Assembly (NCBI GenBank): GCA_947507735.1
Contig: CANNRA010000004.1
Span: 1 to 32,658, forward strand
Direction: 5' to 3'
Length of the DNA stretch: 32,658 nucleotides
Origin: Actinomycetota bacterium
Lineage (GTDB): Bacteria > Actinomycetota > Thermoleophilia > Gaiellales > Gaiellaceae
In this document: positions 23,382 through 30,620 of the stretch, piece after piece
How positions within the stretch are numbered: position 1 is the first letter of the stretch
Layout: the number at the start of each line of letters is the position of its first letter
Position numbers and translations under genes: made by a program
The notes under the pieces: generated by a model
Databases searched by the model: none
The model's input: only the letters and a program-made list of their open reading frames with translations
Told to the model about the DNA's origin: nothing

Positions 23382-23473
23382 GGATCGGCATGGTCGGACT
23401 GGCCCGGATGGTGCCGGCCGACGTGTTCGGGCGCGCTGCCGTCTACGAGCAGGCACTGGCCTCGGTTCGGTGA
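23378..23473 (+). pseudogene. 31-codon remnant resembling 6-phosphogluconate dehydrogenase
   Basis: The ATG overlaps the pgi stop (ATGA), exactly where a following operon gene would start. The first eleven residues, MRIGMVGLARM, match the start of the short-form 6-phosphogluconate dehydrogenase (usual pattern M-x-I/L-G-M-I/V-G-L-G-R-M-G), with the second and third dinucleotide-binding glycines replaced. The next residues, VPADVFGRAAVYEQALASV, faintly recall the VPAPV...AALFARFAS region near the C-terminus of the same enzyme, then a TGA stops the frame. Best read as the product of an internal deletion of gnd. Alternatively it is a short coupling peptide. No full gnd or zwf is seen in the window. 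Confidence 0.5.
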
Positions 23474-23477
23474 GGCT

Positions 23478-24659
23478 GTGACCCGCCTGAGGCTCGTCGC
23501 TCTCGCCGCAGTCGCTGCGGCCGCCTTCGCGGTGGCCACTGTCGCCGCGGGAGTCGCGTTTGCCGCGACGCCCGCTCGCGCTCCCTTTGCCATCGCCGTC
23601 GGCGACACCGTCCGTGTCTCCGGCACCCAGCTCTCCTGCACGGCAACCGGGCAGCCCGGTGCCGCGGGCCTGCTCTGCTCGCTGCGCGGCAAGGACGGCA
23701 AGGAGGCGGCCGGCACCTATGGCGTCGCGCTCTCCGACCACGGCGAGGCGCTCGTCATCGAGTTCGCGGAGGGCGGCGCGGCCGTCAGCCCGAAGCAGCT
23801 GTGGCGCGTCAAGGCCGGCCACCGTGCCGCGAGCGCAGCCGGCGCCGCACCCGTCACGCACGTCACCGACGTTGGCGGCAGCTGGTTCCTGGCCGGTACC
23901 GACCTGCGCTGCGTCGTCAAGCGTGGCGCCCTGCAGCCCGGCGTCGTGTGCAGCCGCTACGACGCCCAGGGCGTGCGCCCCAACAGCAACAGCATCGCCA
24001 TCACGCCCGCAGCGGCGGGCATCTACCGTTACGACGGCAAGCGCCGCGCCGCGCGCACGCTGGAGAAGGCCGAGCCCGACCGCGTCACCACCGTGCACCG
24101 CACGACCACGCTGCACCGCACAGCAGCCCGGCCGCGCGCCGCGGCCGCCACCAGGCCGACACCGATCGTCCAGCTCGCCGTGCGCGACACGTTGCGCCTG
24201 CCCTCGTCGCGCGTCGCCTGCACCGTCACCTCGGACGGCACCACGCCCGCGATGTTCTGCGTGCTCGTCGCCCGGCAGACCACGCCGGTGCCGAAGAGCT
24301 ACGCGGTGGGCCTCGACGGCAACGGCGCCGCGATCCTCGTCAGCTACGACGCGACGAGCCGCGGCTCGCTGCTGCGCACCATCCAGGCGGGCGGCCGCAC
24401 CCGGGCCCCCCGTGCCACGGGGAGAGTCGTCACGGCGCGCTTCGGCGAGGTGTACCGCGTCACCGGCACGGTCATCGTCTGCAACGTCCTCGCGGCCGGC
24501 GCACCCGGCGTCGCCTGCACGCTGAACGGCCCGAAGGGGCGCATCATCGGCGCTCCCGGCATCGCCGTCACCGACGGCGGCAGCGCTCGCATCTTCCGCG
24601 TCACCTCGAAGACGGCGTTCACGACGGTGATCGAGAGGGCCCAGCCTGCTTCTCGCTAG
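23478..24659 (+). CDS. Secreted protein of four repeats with paired cysteines
   Basis: Exported protein of 393 residues, function unknown. Signal peptide at 1-30 (hydrophobic Ala/Val core, cleavage near AFAA). The mature part consists of four diverged repeats of 50-55 residues: about 42-96, 133-185, 236-290 and 323-374. Each has a start like G-D-x-x-x-V-x-G-T-x-L-x-C, a second Cys 12-13 residues later (Cys54/67, 145/158, 248/261, 335/347), and an end like Y-G-V-A-x-x-D-x-G-x-A-x-I. Basic, low-complexity spacers (for example 186-225, Arg/Thr/Ala-rich) separate them. The even cysteine pairing suggests one disulphide per repeat outside the cell. GTG start four bases after the gnd-like remnant; no obvious ribosome-binding site. 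Confidence 0.85.
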   Translation: MTRLRLVALAAVAAAAFAVATVAAGVAFAATPARAPFAIAVGDTVRVSGTQLSCTATGQPGAAGLLCSLRGKDGKEAAGTYGVALSDHGEALVIEFAEGGAAVSPKQLWRVKAGHRAASAAGAAPVTHVTDVGGSWFLAGTDLRCVVKRGALQPGVVCSRYDAQGVRPNSNSIAITPAAAGIYRYDGKRRAARTLEKAEPDRVTTVHRTTTLHRTAARPRAAAATRPTPIVQLAVRDTLRLPSSRVACTVTSDGTTPAMFCVLVARQTTPVPKSYAVGLDGNGAAILVSYDATSRGSLLRTIQAGGRTRAPRATGRVVTARFGEVYRVTGTVIVCNVLAAGAPGVACTLNGPKGRIIGAPGIAVTDGGSARIFRVTSKTAFTTVIERAQPASR

Positions 24660-24662
24660 GCT
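24657..24662 (+). promoter_or_regulatory. Putative -10 box of the CitE-like gene, leaderless (TAGGCT)
   Basis: TAGGCT includes the stop codon of the repeat protein and ends six nt before the ATG at 24669; no ribosome-binding site intervenes. Confidence 0.45.
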
Positions 24663-24668
24663 CGTGGC

Positions 24669-25589
24669 ATGACTGCCGCACCGCGCAATCGCCGCTCCAT
24701 CCTCGCCGTCCCTGGCTCCTCCTGGAAGATGCTCCAGAAGGCCGCGACGCTCCCCGCCGACGTCGTCTTCATCGACATGGAGGACGCGTGCAGCCCGCTG
24801 GAGCGCACCGACGAGACGCGGCAGCAGGTCGTGCGCGCACTCACCGAGCTGGAGTGGGTCGCGCCGACGCGTGAGGTGCGCATCAACGACGTCACGACGC
24901 ACTGGTGCCACCGCGATCTCGAGGTGATTGCCGTCGGCGCCCGCGAGCACCTGCACGGCATCGTGCTGCCGAAGGTGGAGGACGCGAGCCACGTCCACTT
25001 CGTCCATCACCTGCTGAACCAGCTCGAGGCCGAGCACGGCATCCCCGGGCGTCGCTGCATCGAGGCGCAGATCGAGACCGCGCGCGGCATGGTCAACGTC
25101 GAGGCGATCGCCCAGGCCTCCGACCGCATCGAGACGATCGTCTTCGGGCCCGGCGACTACACCGCCTCGCTCGGCATCGTGCAGCTCTCGGTGGGCGCCA
25201 TCGACCCGCTGTACCCGGGCGACCAGTGGCACTACGCGCTGTCGCGGATCCTCACCGCAGCCCGGGCCTACGGCAAGCAGGCGATCGACGGGCCGTTCAC
25301 GCAGATCAGGGATCTCGACGCGTTCCGCGAGGTGGCGACGCGCTCGCAGCGGCTCGGCTTCGACGGCAAGTGGGCCGTCCATCCCGACCAGATCGCCATC
25401 CTCAACGAGGTGTACTCGCCGTCGCGCGAGCAGTTCGAGAAGGCGCTCGCGCTGGTCGAGGCGTACCGCGAGGCGACCCACGGCGAGACCCGCCGCGGCG
25501 CCGTCGTCCATGACGGCGAGATGATCGACGAGGCGAGCGCGAAGATGGCGAACGCGATCGTGACGCGCGGGCGAGCCGCGGGGCTGTAG
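24669..25589 (+). CDS. HpcH/HpaI-family CoA ester lyase (CitE-like)
   Basis: TIM-barrel lyase of 306 residues. Family motifs: RSILAVPGSSWKMLQKAATLPADVVFIDMEDA, VRIND (Arg71), LPKVEDASHV, AQIETARGMVN with metal-binding Glu136, and VFGPGDYTASLG with Asp163; the C-terminus has WAVHPDQI. Members cleave malyl-CoA, beta-methylmalyl-CoA or citramalyl-CoA. FGPGDYTASLG is the form seen in malyl-CoA/beta-methylmalyl-CoA lyases rather than in the citrate lyase beta subunit, and no citrate lyase alpha or gamma gene is nearby. A stand-alone acyl-CoA lyase is the best reading. ATG start, leaderless. Confidence 0.92.
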   Translation: MTAAPRNRRSILAVPGSSWKMLQKAATLPADVVFIDMEDACSPLERTDETRQQVVRALTELEWVAPTREVRINDVTTHWCHRDLEVIAVGAREHLHGIVLPKVEDASHVHFVHHLLNQLEAEHGIPGRRCIEAQIETARGMVNVEAIAQASDRIETIVFGPGDYTASLGIVQLSVGAIDPLYPGDQWHYALSRILTAARAYGKQAIDGPFTQIRDLDAFREVATRSQRLGFDGKWAVHPDQIAILNEVYSPSREQFEKALALVEAYREATHGETRRGAVVHDGEMIDEASAKMANAIVTRGRAAGL

Positions 25590-25623
25590 GCGCCCCCACC
25601 CGCGTTCTCGGCCACTGGCGGCC

Positions 25624-25667
25624 TTCACCGAACGGTCACCGCCCGGTGACCCGACTCGCACCCTGAC
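25624..25667 (+). promoter_or_regulatory. PHO-box-like array of four 11-bp direct repeats
   Basis: Four units start at 25624, 25635, 25646 and 25657: TTCACC, GTCACC, GTGACC, CGCACC, each followed by five variable bases, so the period is exactly 11 bp. Streptomyces PhoP binds direct repeats of this size with a G-T/G-T-C-A-C-C core. The array ends 16 bases before a TAGCGT -10 box, covering the -35 position. The middle units also form a 7-bp inverted repeat (GGTCACC/GGTGACC). Confidence 0.6.
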
Positions 25668-25683
25668 GGCGCCGCCGCGCTCG

Positions 25684-25689
25684 TAGCGT
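25684..25689 (+). promoter_or_regulatory. Putative -10 box of the phosphoesterase gene (TAGCGT)
   Basis: TAGCGT lies 32 nt before the GTG start at 25722 and directly downstream of the PHO-box-like array. A ribosome-binding sequence GAGGGG (25709-25714) precedes the start, partly inside the palindrome GGGGATCCCC (25711-25720). Confidence 0.5.
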
Positions 25690-25721
25690 CCGGGGGGTCA
25701 TCCGACTCGAGGGGATCCCCT

Positions 25722-26957
25722 GTGAAGAAGCCGTTCTCCCGCGCCGTCCTGGCTGCGGGTCTCGCACTCGCTGTTGCTGCCGCTGCGCTCGCGGGCACCG
25801 CGCTCGCCGCCGGCAAGCCGACCGTCAAGGCGGGCAAGCGTTCCGCCGCTGCGCCGCTGACCGTTGCCGTCATTGGCGACTTCCCGTACGGGCTGAACAA
25901 CGCGGACGTCTCGGAGTCCGACGCTGCGCCGGCGTTCGTCAAGCGGGTCAACGCCGACCCGGACGTGTCGCTGGTCGTCCATGTTGGCGACATCCACTCT
26001 GGCAAGCAGGTGTGCACCCAGGCGTACGACGAGGCGATCGCTCGCATCTTCTCCGGCTTCGCCGATCCGCTCGTCTACACGCCGGGCGACAACGAGTGGG
26101 CCGACTGCCACAAGGCCGCTCAGGGCGGCGGCGTCTACAACGCCACCACCAAGAAGGTCGAGCTCGTCATGGACGCGGCCGGCAACCCGCAGAGCTTCGC
26201 GAGCGGCAACCCGCTCGCCAATCTCTGGCTCGTCCGCCAGCTCTTCTTCGCGAAGGCCGGCACGACCCTTGGCAAGAACGCCATGCAGGTCGACTCGCAG
26301 GCCACCACGTTCGACCCGACCCACCCCAAGGACGCGCAGTTCGTCGAGAACGTGATGTTCGAGAAGGGCGGCGTCCTCTTCGTCACGGTGAACGTGCCGG
26401 GCGGCTCGAACAACGACCAGGATCCCTGGTACGTGACCCCCGTCGCCTCGGCCGACCAGCTGCGCGAGGCCGCCGAGCGCAATGGCGCCACCGCCCGTTG
26501 GCTGAACGCCGCGTTCGCGAAGGCGAAGGCCGACAAGGCCGCCGGCGTCGTCGTGATCTCGCAGGCCGACATGTGGGATCCGGAGAAGGGCGCCGACCAT
26601 CAGACCGGGTACGACGTGCTGATCACTGCGTTGAAGATCAACGTGAAGAGCTTCGCCAAGCCGGTGCTGATGTTCAACGGTGACTCGCACGTGTACCGCT
26701 CCGACAACCCGCTGTCGCCCACTGCGACCTGCGTGCTCGACGGTGCCACGACCTGCGTGTCGGACTACAACGTCCACCCGGCGATCGGCATCGACCTGCC
26801 GAACTTCCATCGCGTCGTCGTGCACGGCTCGACCGCCCCGCTCGAGTTCCTCAAGCTGACGGTGGACACCACGAGGAACGCGCCCAACGGCGACACCGCG
26901 TTCGGCCCGTTCGCCTGGGAGCGCAAGATCCAGGCCGATCTGATCAAGACGGCCTAG
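25722..26957 (+). CDS. Secreted calcineurin-like metallophosphoesterase
   Basis: Exported phosphoesterase of 411 residues. Signal peptide 1-30 (MKKPFSRAVLAAGL to ALAA). Metal-site motifs: AVIGDFPYG (Asp53), VVHVGDIHSG (Asp90, His92), YTPGDNEWADC (Asn124), and the later VVISQADMWDP and MFNGDSHVY (about 318-325), which replaces the common GHxH by GDSH. Cysteines at 98 and 129 flank the site and a further pair sits near the C-terminus (ATCVLDGATTCVSDY), suitable for disulphides in an exported protein. It would release phosphate from an extracellular substrate. A PHO-box-like array upstream suggests induction under phosphate limitation. Followed by a strong terminator. Confidence 0.92.
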   Translation: MKKPFSRAVLAAGLALAVAAAALAGTALAAGKPTVKAGKRSAAAPLTVAVIGDFPYGLNNADVSESDAAPAFVKRVNADPDVSLVVHVGDIHSGKQVCTQAYDEAIARIFSGFADPLVYTPGDNEWADCHKAAQGGGVYNATTKKVELVMDAAGNPQSFASGNPLANLWLVRQLFFAKAGTTLGKNAMQVDSQATTFDPTHPKDAQFVENVMFEKGGVLFVTVNVPGGSNNDQDPWYVTPVASADQLREAAERNGATARWLNAAFAKAKADKAAGVVVISQADMWDPEKGADHQTGYDVLITALKINVKSFAKPVLMFNGDSHVYRSDNPLSPTATCVLDGATTCVSDYNVHPAIGIDLPNFHRVVVHGSTAPLEFLKLTVDTTRNAPNGDTAFGPFAWERKIQADLIKTA

Positions 26958-26969
26958 CCAGCCTGACCG

Positions 26970-27010
26970 GCAGGGTGGGCTCGTGACTTCGGTCGCCGGG
27001 CCCACCCTGC
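26970..27010 (+). terminator. Strong hairpin terminator with UUCG tetraloop
   Basis: Perfect 11-bp outer stem GCAGGGTGGGC/GCCCACCCTGC. Inside it a 5-bp inner stem (GTGAC/GTCGC, one G-U pair) closes a C(UUCG)G tetraloop. No T tract. It lies 12 bases after the phosphoesterase stop and ends just before the racemase promoter box. Confidence 0.8.
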
Positions 27011-27016
27011 TACCTT
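27011..27016 (+). promoter_or_regulatory. Putative -10 box of the racemase-family gene, leaderless (TACCTT)
   Basis: TACCTT immediately follows the terminator hairpin and ends six nt before the ATG at 27023; no ribosome-binding site is present. Confidence 0.45.
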
Positions 27017-27022
27017 CCTCGC

Positions 27023-27853
27023 ATGCCCAAGCTTGCGATCATCACGTCGGGCGGCGAAGAGCGCCCGCTGCTCCGCGCCCCCGAGAACTCGCCCTTCACC
27101 ACGCAGCGCATCGAGATGCGGGTTCCCGGCTTCGCCCGGAACCCGTACGACCGTTTCATCGTCGCGCTGGCACACATCGATGCCGCCGAGCGCGCCGTGG
27201 CCGAGGGCTGCGACGCGATCTTCCTCGACACCTTTGCCGACTACGGCCTGGCCGAGATGCGCTGCGCCGTTCCGATCCCGGTGATCGGCGCGGGCGAGGC
27301 CGGCATCATCACCGCCTCGGCGAACGGCACGCGCGACTTCGCGATCGTCACCGTGTGGCCGCAGTCGATGAACTACCTCTACAAGGAGCGCCTCGACAAC
27401 GTGCTCGGCGGCGACCGCTGCAAGCACGTCGAGCACGCGCTGCCCGAGGCGGAGCTGAATAAGGCCGGCACCGACGGCTTCATCAAGAAGCGGATGGAGC
27501 GCCACGAGTCGAGCGTCATCGACATGCTCGCCGCGAAGGTGCAGCAGGTTGCCGATGAGTGCGGCGTCTCGACGATCCTGCTCGGCTGCACCTGCATGGC
27601 GCCGATCGGCCCGCAGATCCAGGAGCGCGTCACCGTCGAGGTGGTCGAGGGCACGCGCAATGGCCTGGAGGCCTGCTGGGCGACGATGGCGGCGCCGCAG
27701 GGCGAGGTCAACCTCAGCCCGCGCCGCGGCACCGTGCCGCTGATCGTGGACGCCTGGCTCGAGCACGGGATCATCCCGGCGTGGAGCCCCGACGAGTGCG
27801 AGCTGTGCGTCTCGCTCGCGTCGGCCGAGGAGATCGCCGCCTCGCTGGTGTAG
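27023..27853 (+). CDS. Asp/Glu/hydantoin racemase-family protein
   Basis: Two-domain protein of 276 residues of the cofactor-independent racemase superfamily. Domain 1 runs to VPIPVIGAGEAGIITA; domain 2 contains TILLGCTCMAPIG with Cys189 as the second catalytic cysteine. The first catalytic cysteine is missing: hydantoin racemases have an A-C-F-G-D-P-G-L type sequence, and here the aligned stretch is LDTFADYGL, with Thr70 in place of Cys. It is therefore either a one-base racemase or isomerase variant or an enzyme with another reaction. Substrate unknown. Leaderless ATG. Converges with the SRPBCC gene across a bidirectional hairpin. Confidence 0.87.
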   Translation: MPKLAIITSGGEERPLLRAPENSPFTTQRIEMRVPGFARNPYDRFIVALAHIDAAERAVAEGCDAIFLDTFADYGLAEMRCAVPIPVIGAGEAGIITASANGTRDFAIVTVWPQSMNYLYKERLDNVLGGDRCKHVEHALPEAELNKAGTDGFIKKRMERHESSVIDMLAAKVQQVADECGVSTILLGCTCMAPIGPQIQERVTVEVVEGTRNGLEACWATMAAPQGEVNLSPRRGTVPLIVDAWLEHGIIPAWSPDECELCVSLASAEEIAASLV

Positions 27854-27878
27854 GTCGCTGTTCTGCCCGGTGCGCGCT

Positions 27879-27910
27879 GCCGCGGGCGACCTTCGAGGTC
27901 AGCCCGCGGC
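27879..27910. terminator. Bidirectional hairpin between racemase and SRPBCC genes
   Basis: Outer 9-bp stem GCCGCGGGC/GCCCGCGGC and inner 5-bp stem GACCT/AGGTC around TCG, separated by one unpaired A. The SRPBCC stop codon (TGA on minus, 27899-27901) lies within the hairpin. It serves both converging genes. Confidence 0.75.
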
Positions 27911-28342
27911 GCGCGCGTCGAGCTGCTGCTGCAGGCCGGCCAGCGCCTTGTCGCCGAGCGCGCGCAGGAAGCCGCCCATGAACGGCTCGGCGATGCGCAG
28001 GGGGCCGCGCAGCCGCAGGTCGACGTCGTAGGTGATGCGCGTGCGGCCGGCGTCGCCGGGCTCGAACGTCACCTCGTCACGCGAGGTTGCCCGCGGGCCG
28101 CGGCCGAAGACGACGACGCAGCGGGGCGCGCTCAGCTCCTCGATCGCGTAGCGGAACGCCTGCGGCTTGCCGTTGACGTCGGCCAGGATGTGGAAGGCGC
28201 TGCCCACCTGCAGCGGGCCGTCATCGAGGCGGCGTGACTCGAGCAGGCCGGGATCCCACTCGGCGGCATTGCCGAAGTCGGCGACGTAGGCGAAGGCCTC
28301 GTCGATGGTGACTGGCACCTCGATGCTCTTGCGGTAGCGCAT
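27899..28342 (-). CDS. SRPBCC (START/polyketide cyclase-like) lipid-binding protein
   Basis: Small protein of 147 residues with the usual SRPBCC start (SIEVPVTIDEAFAYVADFGNAAEWDPGL), a curved beta-sheet core and a long C-terminal helix (FMGGFLRALGDKALAGLQQQL). Such proteins enclose a hydrophobic ligand; many are of unknown function. It lies 24 bases after the MmpL gene on the same strand, with GGAG nine bases before its ATG, so it is co-transcribed with the exporter. A role in presenting or handling the lipid that MmpL exports is an inference from this pairing only. Confidence 0.9.
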   Translation of the reverse strand: MRYRKSIEVPVTIDEAFAYVADFGNAAEWDPGLLESRRLDDGPLQVGSAFHILADVNGKPQAFRYAIEELSAPRCVVVFGRGPRATSRDEVTFEPGDAGRTRITYDVDLRLRGPLRIAEPFMGGFLRALGDKALAGLQQQLDARAAG

Positions 28343-28366
28343 GGGTATCTCCGCTCGCTGGGTGGG

Positions 28367-30568
28367 TCAGGTGTCGCGGCTGCGCCGGACGGGAGCGGGG
28401 GCAAGCGGCGACGGCTCGACGCGGACGATCCGCGCGATGCGCTCGGGGAGCCACCAGTTCCAGCGGCCGAAGTAGGACATGAGGCTGGGCACGAGGATCG
28501 CGCGCACGATGGTGGCGTCGATGAAGATCGCCACGGCGAGGCCGATGCCGAACTGCTGCAGGCCGACGATCGAGCCGGCGATGAAGCCCGAGAAGGCGGC
28601 GACCATGATGATCGCGGCTGCCGTGACGATGCGGCCGGTGCGCTCCAGCCCGTGCGCGACGGCGCGCTCGTTGTCCTGCACGTGATCCCAGCTCTCGCGC
28701 ATGCGCGAGACGAGGAACACCTCGTAGTCCATCGAGAGGCCGAAGAGCATGGCGAAGAGGAAGATCGGGATCCAGCCCTCGATCTGGTCGACCTGGTAGA
28801 TGCCGCCGAGCTCGGCGCCGAAGCCCCAGCGGAAGAAGACGACGAGCATCCCGTAGCTGGCGGCCACCGACAGCAGGTTGAGCGCGACTGCCTTGAGCGG
28901 CAGGAGCAGCGAGCGGAAGGCGCGCAGCAGCAGCAGGTAGGTGAGGGCGAGCACGGCGAGCACGAGCCACGGGAACGAGCCGTAGGCGACGTCGAGGAAG
29001 TCCACGCCCTGCGGCGGCCCGCCGCCGGCCAGCACGCGCGTCGCGGCGGGGAAGCGGGCGCCCGGGATGATCGTGTGGCGCAGCCGGTGAACGAACGCCT
29101 GGGCGGCCTGCTCGCCGTAGTCGCTGCGGCCCGCCACCATCACCTGGGCGTAGCGGCCGGAGCTATCGAGGAAGCGCCCGCCGGGGAAGAAGAAGACGGC
29201 GGCGACCTCCCTGTCGCCGTGCAGCGCGGTCTCCAGCCGGTCGATCGCTGCGACGTTTGCCGGCGAGAGCGCGCTGCCACCCGGACCTGCGTCGATCAGC
29301 ACCTGGGACGGCGAGATCGCACCGGGGCCGACGGCGGCGCGCAGCAGATCGAAGCCGCGCACCGACTGCGGCGTGCGCGGGATGCCCATGGTCGAGCCGG
29401 GCGTCACCTGGAGCGCGTAGGCGGGGACGGCGGCGGCGATCAGCACGGCGGTGCCGGCGGCAAGCCACAGGGCGGGCCTCTTCATGATCGAGCGGGCGAG
29501 CCGCGCCCAGAAGCCCTTGTCGATGTCGGTTGTGGCAGGGAGCTGTGGCAGCGGGATGCCGAGCCGCCGCAGGCGCGGGGCGACGTGGTGCTTGCGCACG
29601 CCGCGCGGCCCGAAGACGTGCAGCAGCGCCGGCTGCAGCGTGAGTGCGGCGACGATCGAGAGCAGCGGCAGCAGGAAGCCGGCAAGGCCGATCGAGCGGA
29701 TGAACGGCACCGGGATGAACAGCAGCATCGCCAGACCGATCGCGACCGTGGCGCCTGAGAAGACGACGGAGCGCCCGGCGGTCTCCATCGTGCGCACCAC
29801 CGCCTCGGTCTTGTCCAGCCCGCGCTCCAGTTCCTCGCGGAAGCGGTAGACGATGAGCAGCGAGTAGTCGACGGCGATGCCGAGGCCGATCAGCTGGACG
29901 AGGTTGGTCGAGTACGTGGCGATCGTCGTCTCGTGCGCGAACAGGTAGACGAGGCCGAGCGTGCCGAAGATGGTCGCTGCGGCGAAGAGGAACGGGATGC
30001 CCACCGCCCAGGAGAGGCCAAACACCGCGATCAGCACCGCCAGGGCGATCGGCAGCGCGATCGACTCGCCCTGCTTGAGGTCGTTCGTGAAGATCGGGTC
30101 GAGGTCGCGCTGGATGGCTGCTGCACCGGTGACGTAGACGCGGACGCCGTCGGGCGTGCCGATCGCGTCACGCAGCGCGTAGGTGTAGCCCTTAGCCTCG
30201 GCGAGCTCGAGGGTGGAGGTGACGTCCTGGTAGAGGACGGTCTTGCTCGCCACTCGCAGCTCGGCCGCCTGGGCGGTGGGGATGACGTGGGCGGCCTGGG
30301 TGACGCGGGCGGAGAGCTCGGCCTTGAGGCCGGGTGCAGCGGCGTCCCTGACCTGGAAGACGACGGTGAAGGCGCCATCGCTGCGGTCGCCGAAGTGCTG
30401 CTCCAGCGTGGTGCGGACGATCTCGGAGTCGGTGCCGGGCACCGTGAAGGTGTTGGAGAGCAGCTTGGAGAGCTGCGTCGAGGCGCCGAATCCGACCACC
30501 AGCACCGCCAGCCAGAGACCGAGCACCGGCCAGCGGAAGCGGATCACGAAGCGGGTCCAGCGAGACAC
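28367..30568 (-). CDS. MmpL/RND-family membrane transporter
   Basis: Polytopic exporter of 733 residues with the duplicated 1+5/1+5 helix layout of MmpL proteins and two periplasmic domains (about 35-165 and 385-525). The proton-relay Asp-Tyr pairs in the fourth helix of each half are intact: GIAVDYSLLIVYRFRE and GLSMDYEVFLVSRMRE. This makes it a proton-driven lipid or drug exporter of the MmpL3-like class, though shorter than mycobacterial MmpL proteins and without a long cytoplasmic tail. The GTG start is preceded at nine bases by TAAGTT on the minus strand, a possible leaderless promoter. The SRPBCC gene follows. Confidence 0.95.
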   Translation of the reverse strand: MSRWTRFVIRFRWPVLGLWLAVLVVGFGASTQLSKLLSNTFTVPGTDSEIVRTTLEQHFGDRSDGAFTVVFQVRDAAAPGLKAELSARVTQAAHVIPTAQAAELRVASKTVLYQDVTSTLELAEAKGYTYALRDAIGTPDGVRVYVTGAAAIQRDLDPIFTNDLKQGESIALPIALAVLIAVFGLSWAVGIPFLFAAATIFGTLGLVYLFAHETTIATYSTNLVQLIGLGIAVDYSLLIVYRFREELERGLDKTEAVVRTMETAGRSVVFSGATVAIGLAMLLFIPVPFIRSIGLAGFLLPLLSIVAALTLQPALLHVFGPRGVRKHHVAPRLRRLGIPLPQLPATTDIDKGFWARLARSIMKRPALWLAAGTAVLIAAAVPAYALQVTPGSTMGIPRTPQSVRGFDLLRAAVGPGAISPSQVLIDAGPGGSALSPANVAAIDRLETALHGDREVAAVFFFPGGRFLDSSGRYAQVMVAGRSDYGEQAAQAFVHRLRHTIIPGARFPAATRVLAGGGPPQGVDFLDVAYGSFPWLVLAVLALTYLLLLRAFRSLLLPLKAVALNLLSVAASYGMLVVFFRWGFGAELGGIYQVDQIEGWIPIFLFAMLFGLSMDYEVFLVSRMRESWDHVQDNERAVAHGLERTGRIVTAAAIIMVAAFSGFIAGSIVGLQQFGIGLAVAIFIDATIVRAILVPSLMSYFGRWNWWLPERIARIVRVEPSPLAPAPVRRSRDT

Positions 30569-30577
30569 GACGCACCC

Positions 30578-30583
30578 AACTTA
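30578..30583 (-). promoter_or_regulatory. Putative -10 box of the MmpL gene (TAAGTT on minus strand)
   Basis: On the minus strand TAAGTT ends nine nt before the GTG at 30568, consistent with a leaderless or very short leader. Confidence 0.4.
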
Positions 30584-30620
30584 GCAACAGCGGATTGGCC
30601 TAGGCTTCGGGAAAACCGCG

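Noticed and set aside
25711-25720. GGGGATCCCC palindrome before the phosphoesterase start as an operator or hairpin
   Set aside because: Only ten bases, with no room for a stable loop, and it overlaps the ribosome-binding sequence. It may be chance.
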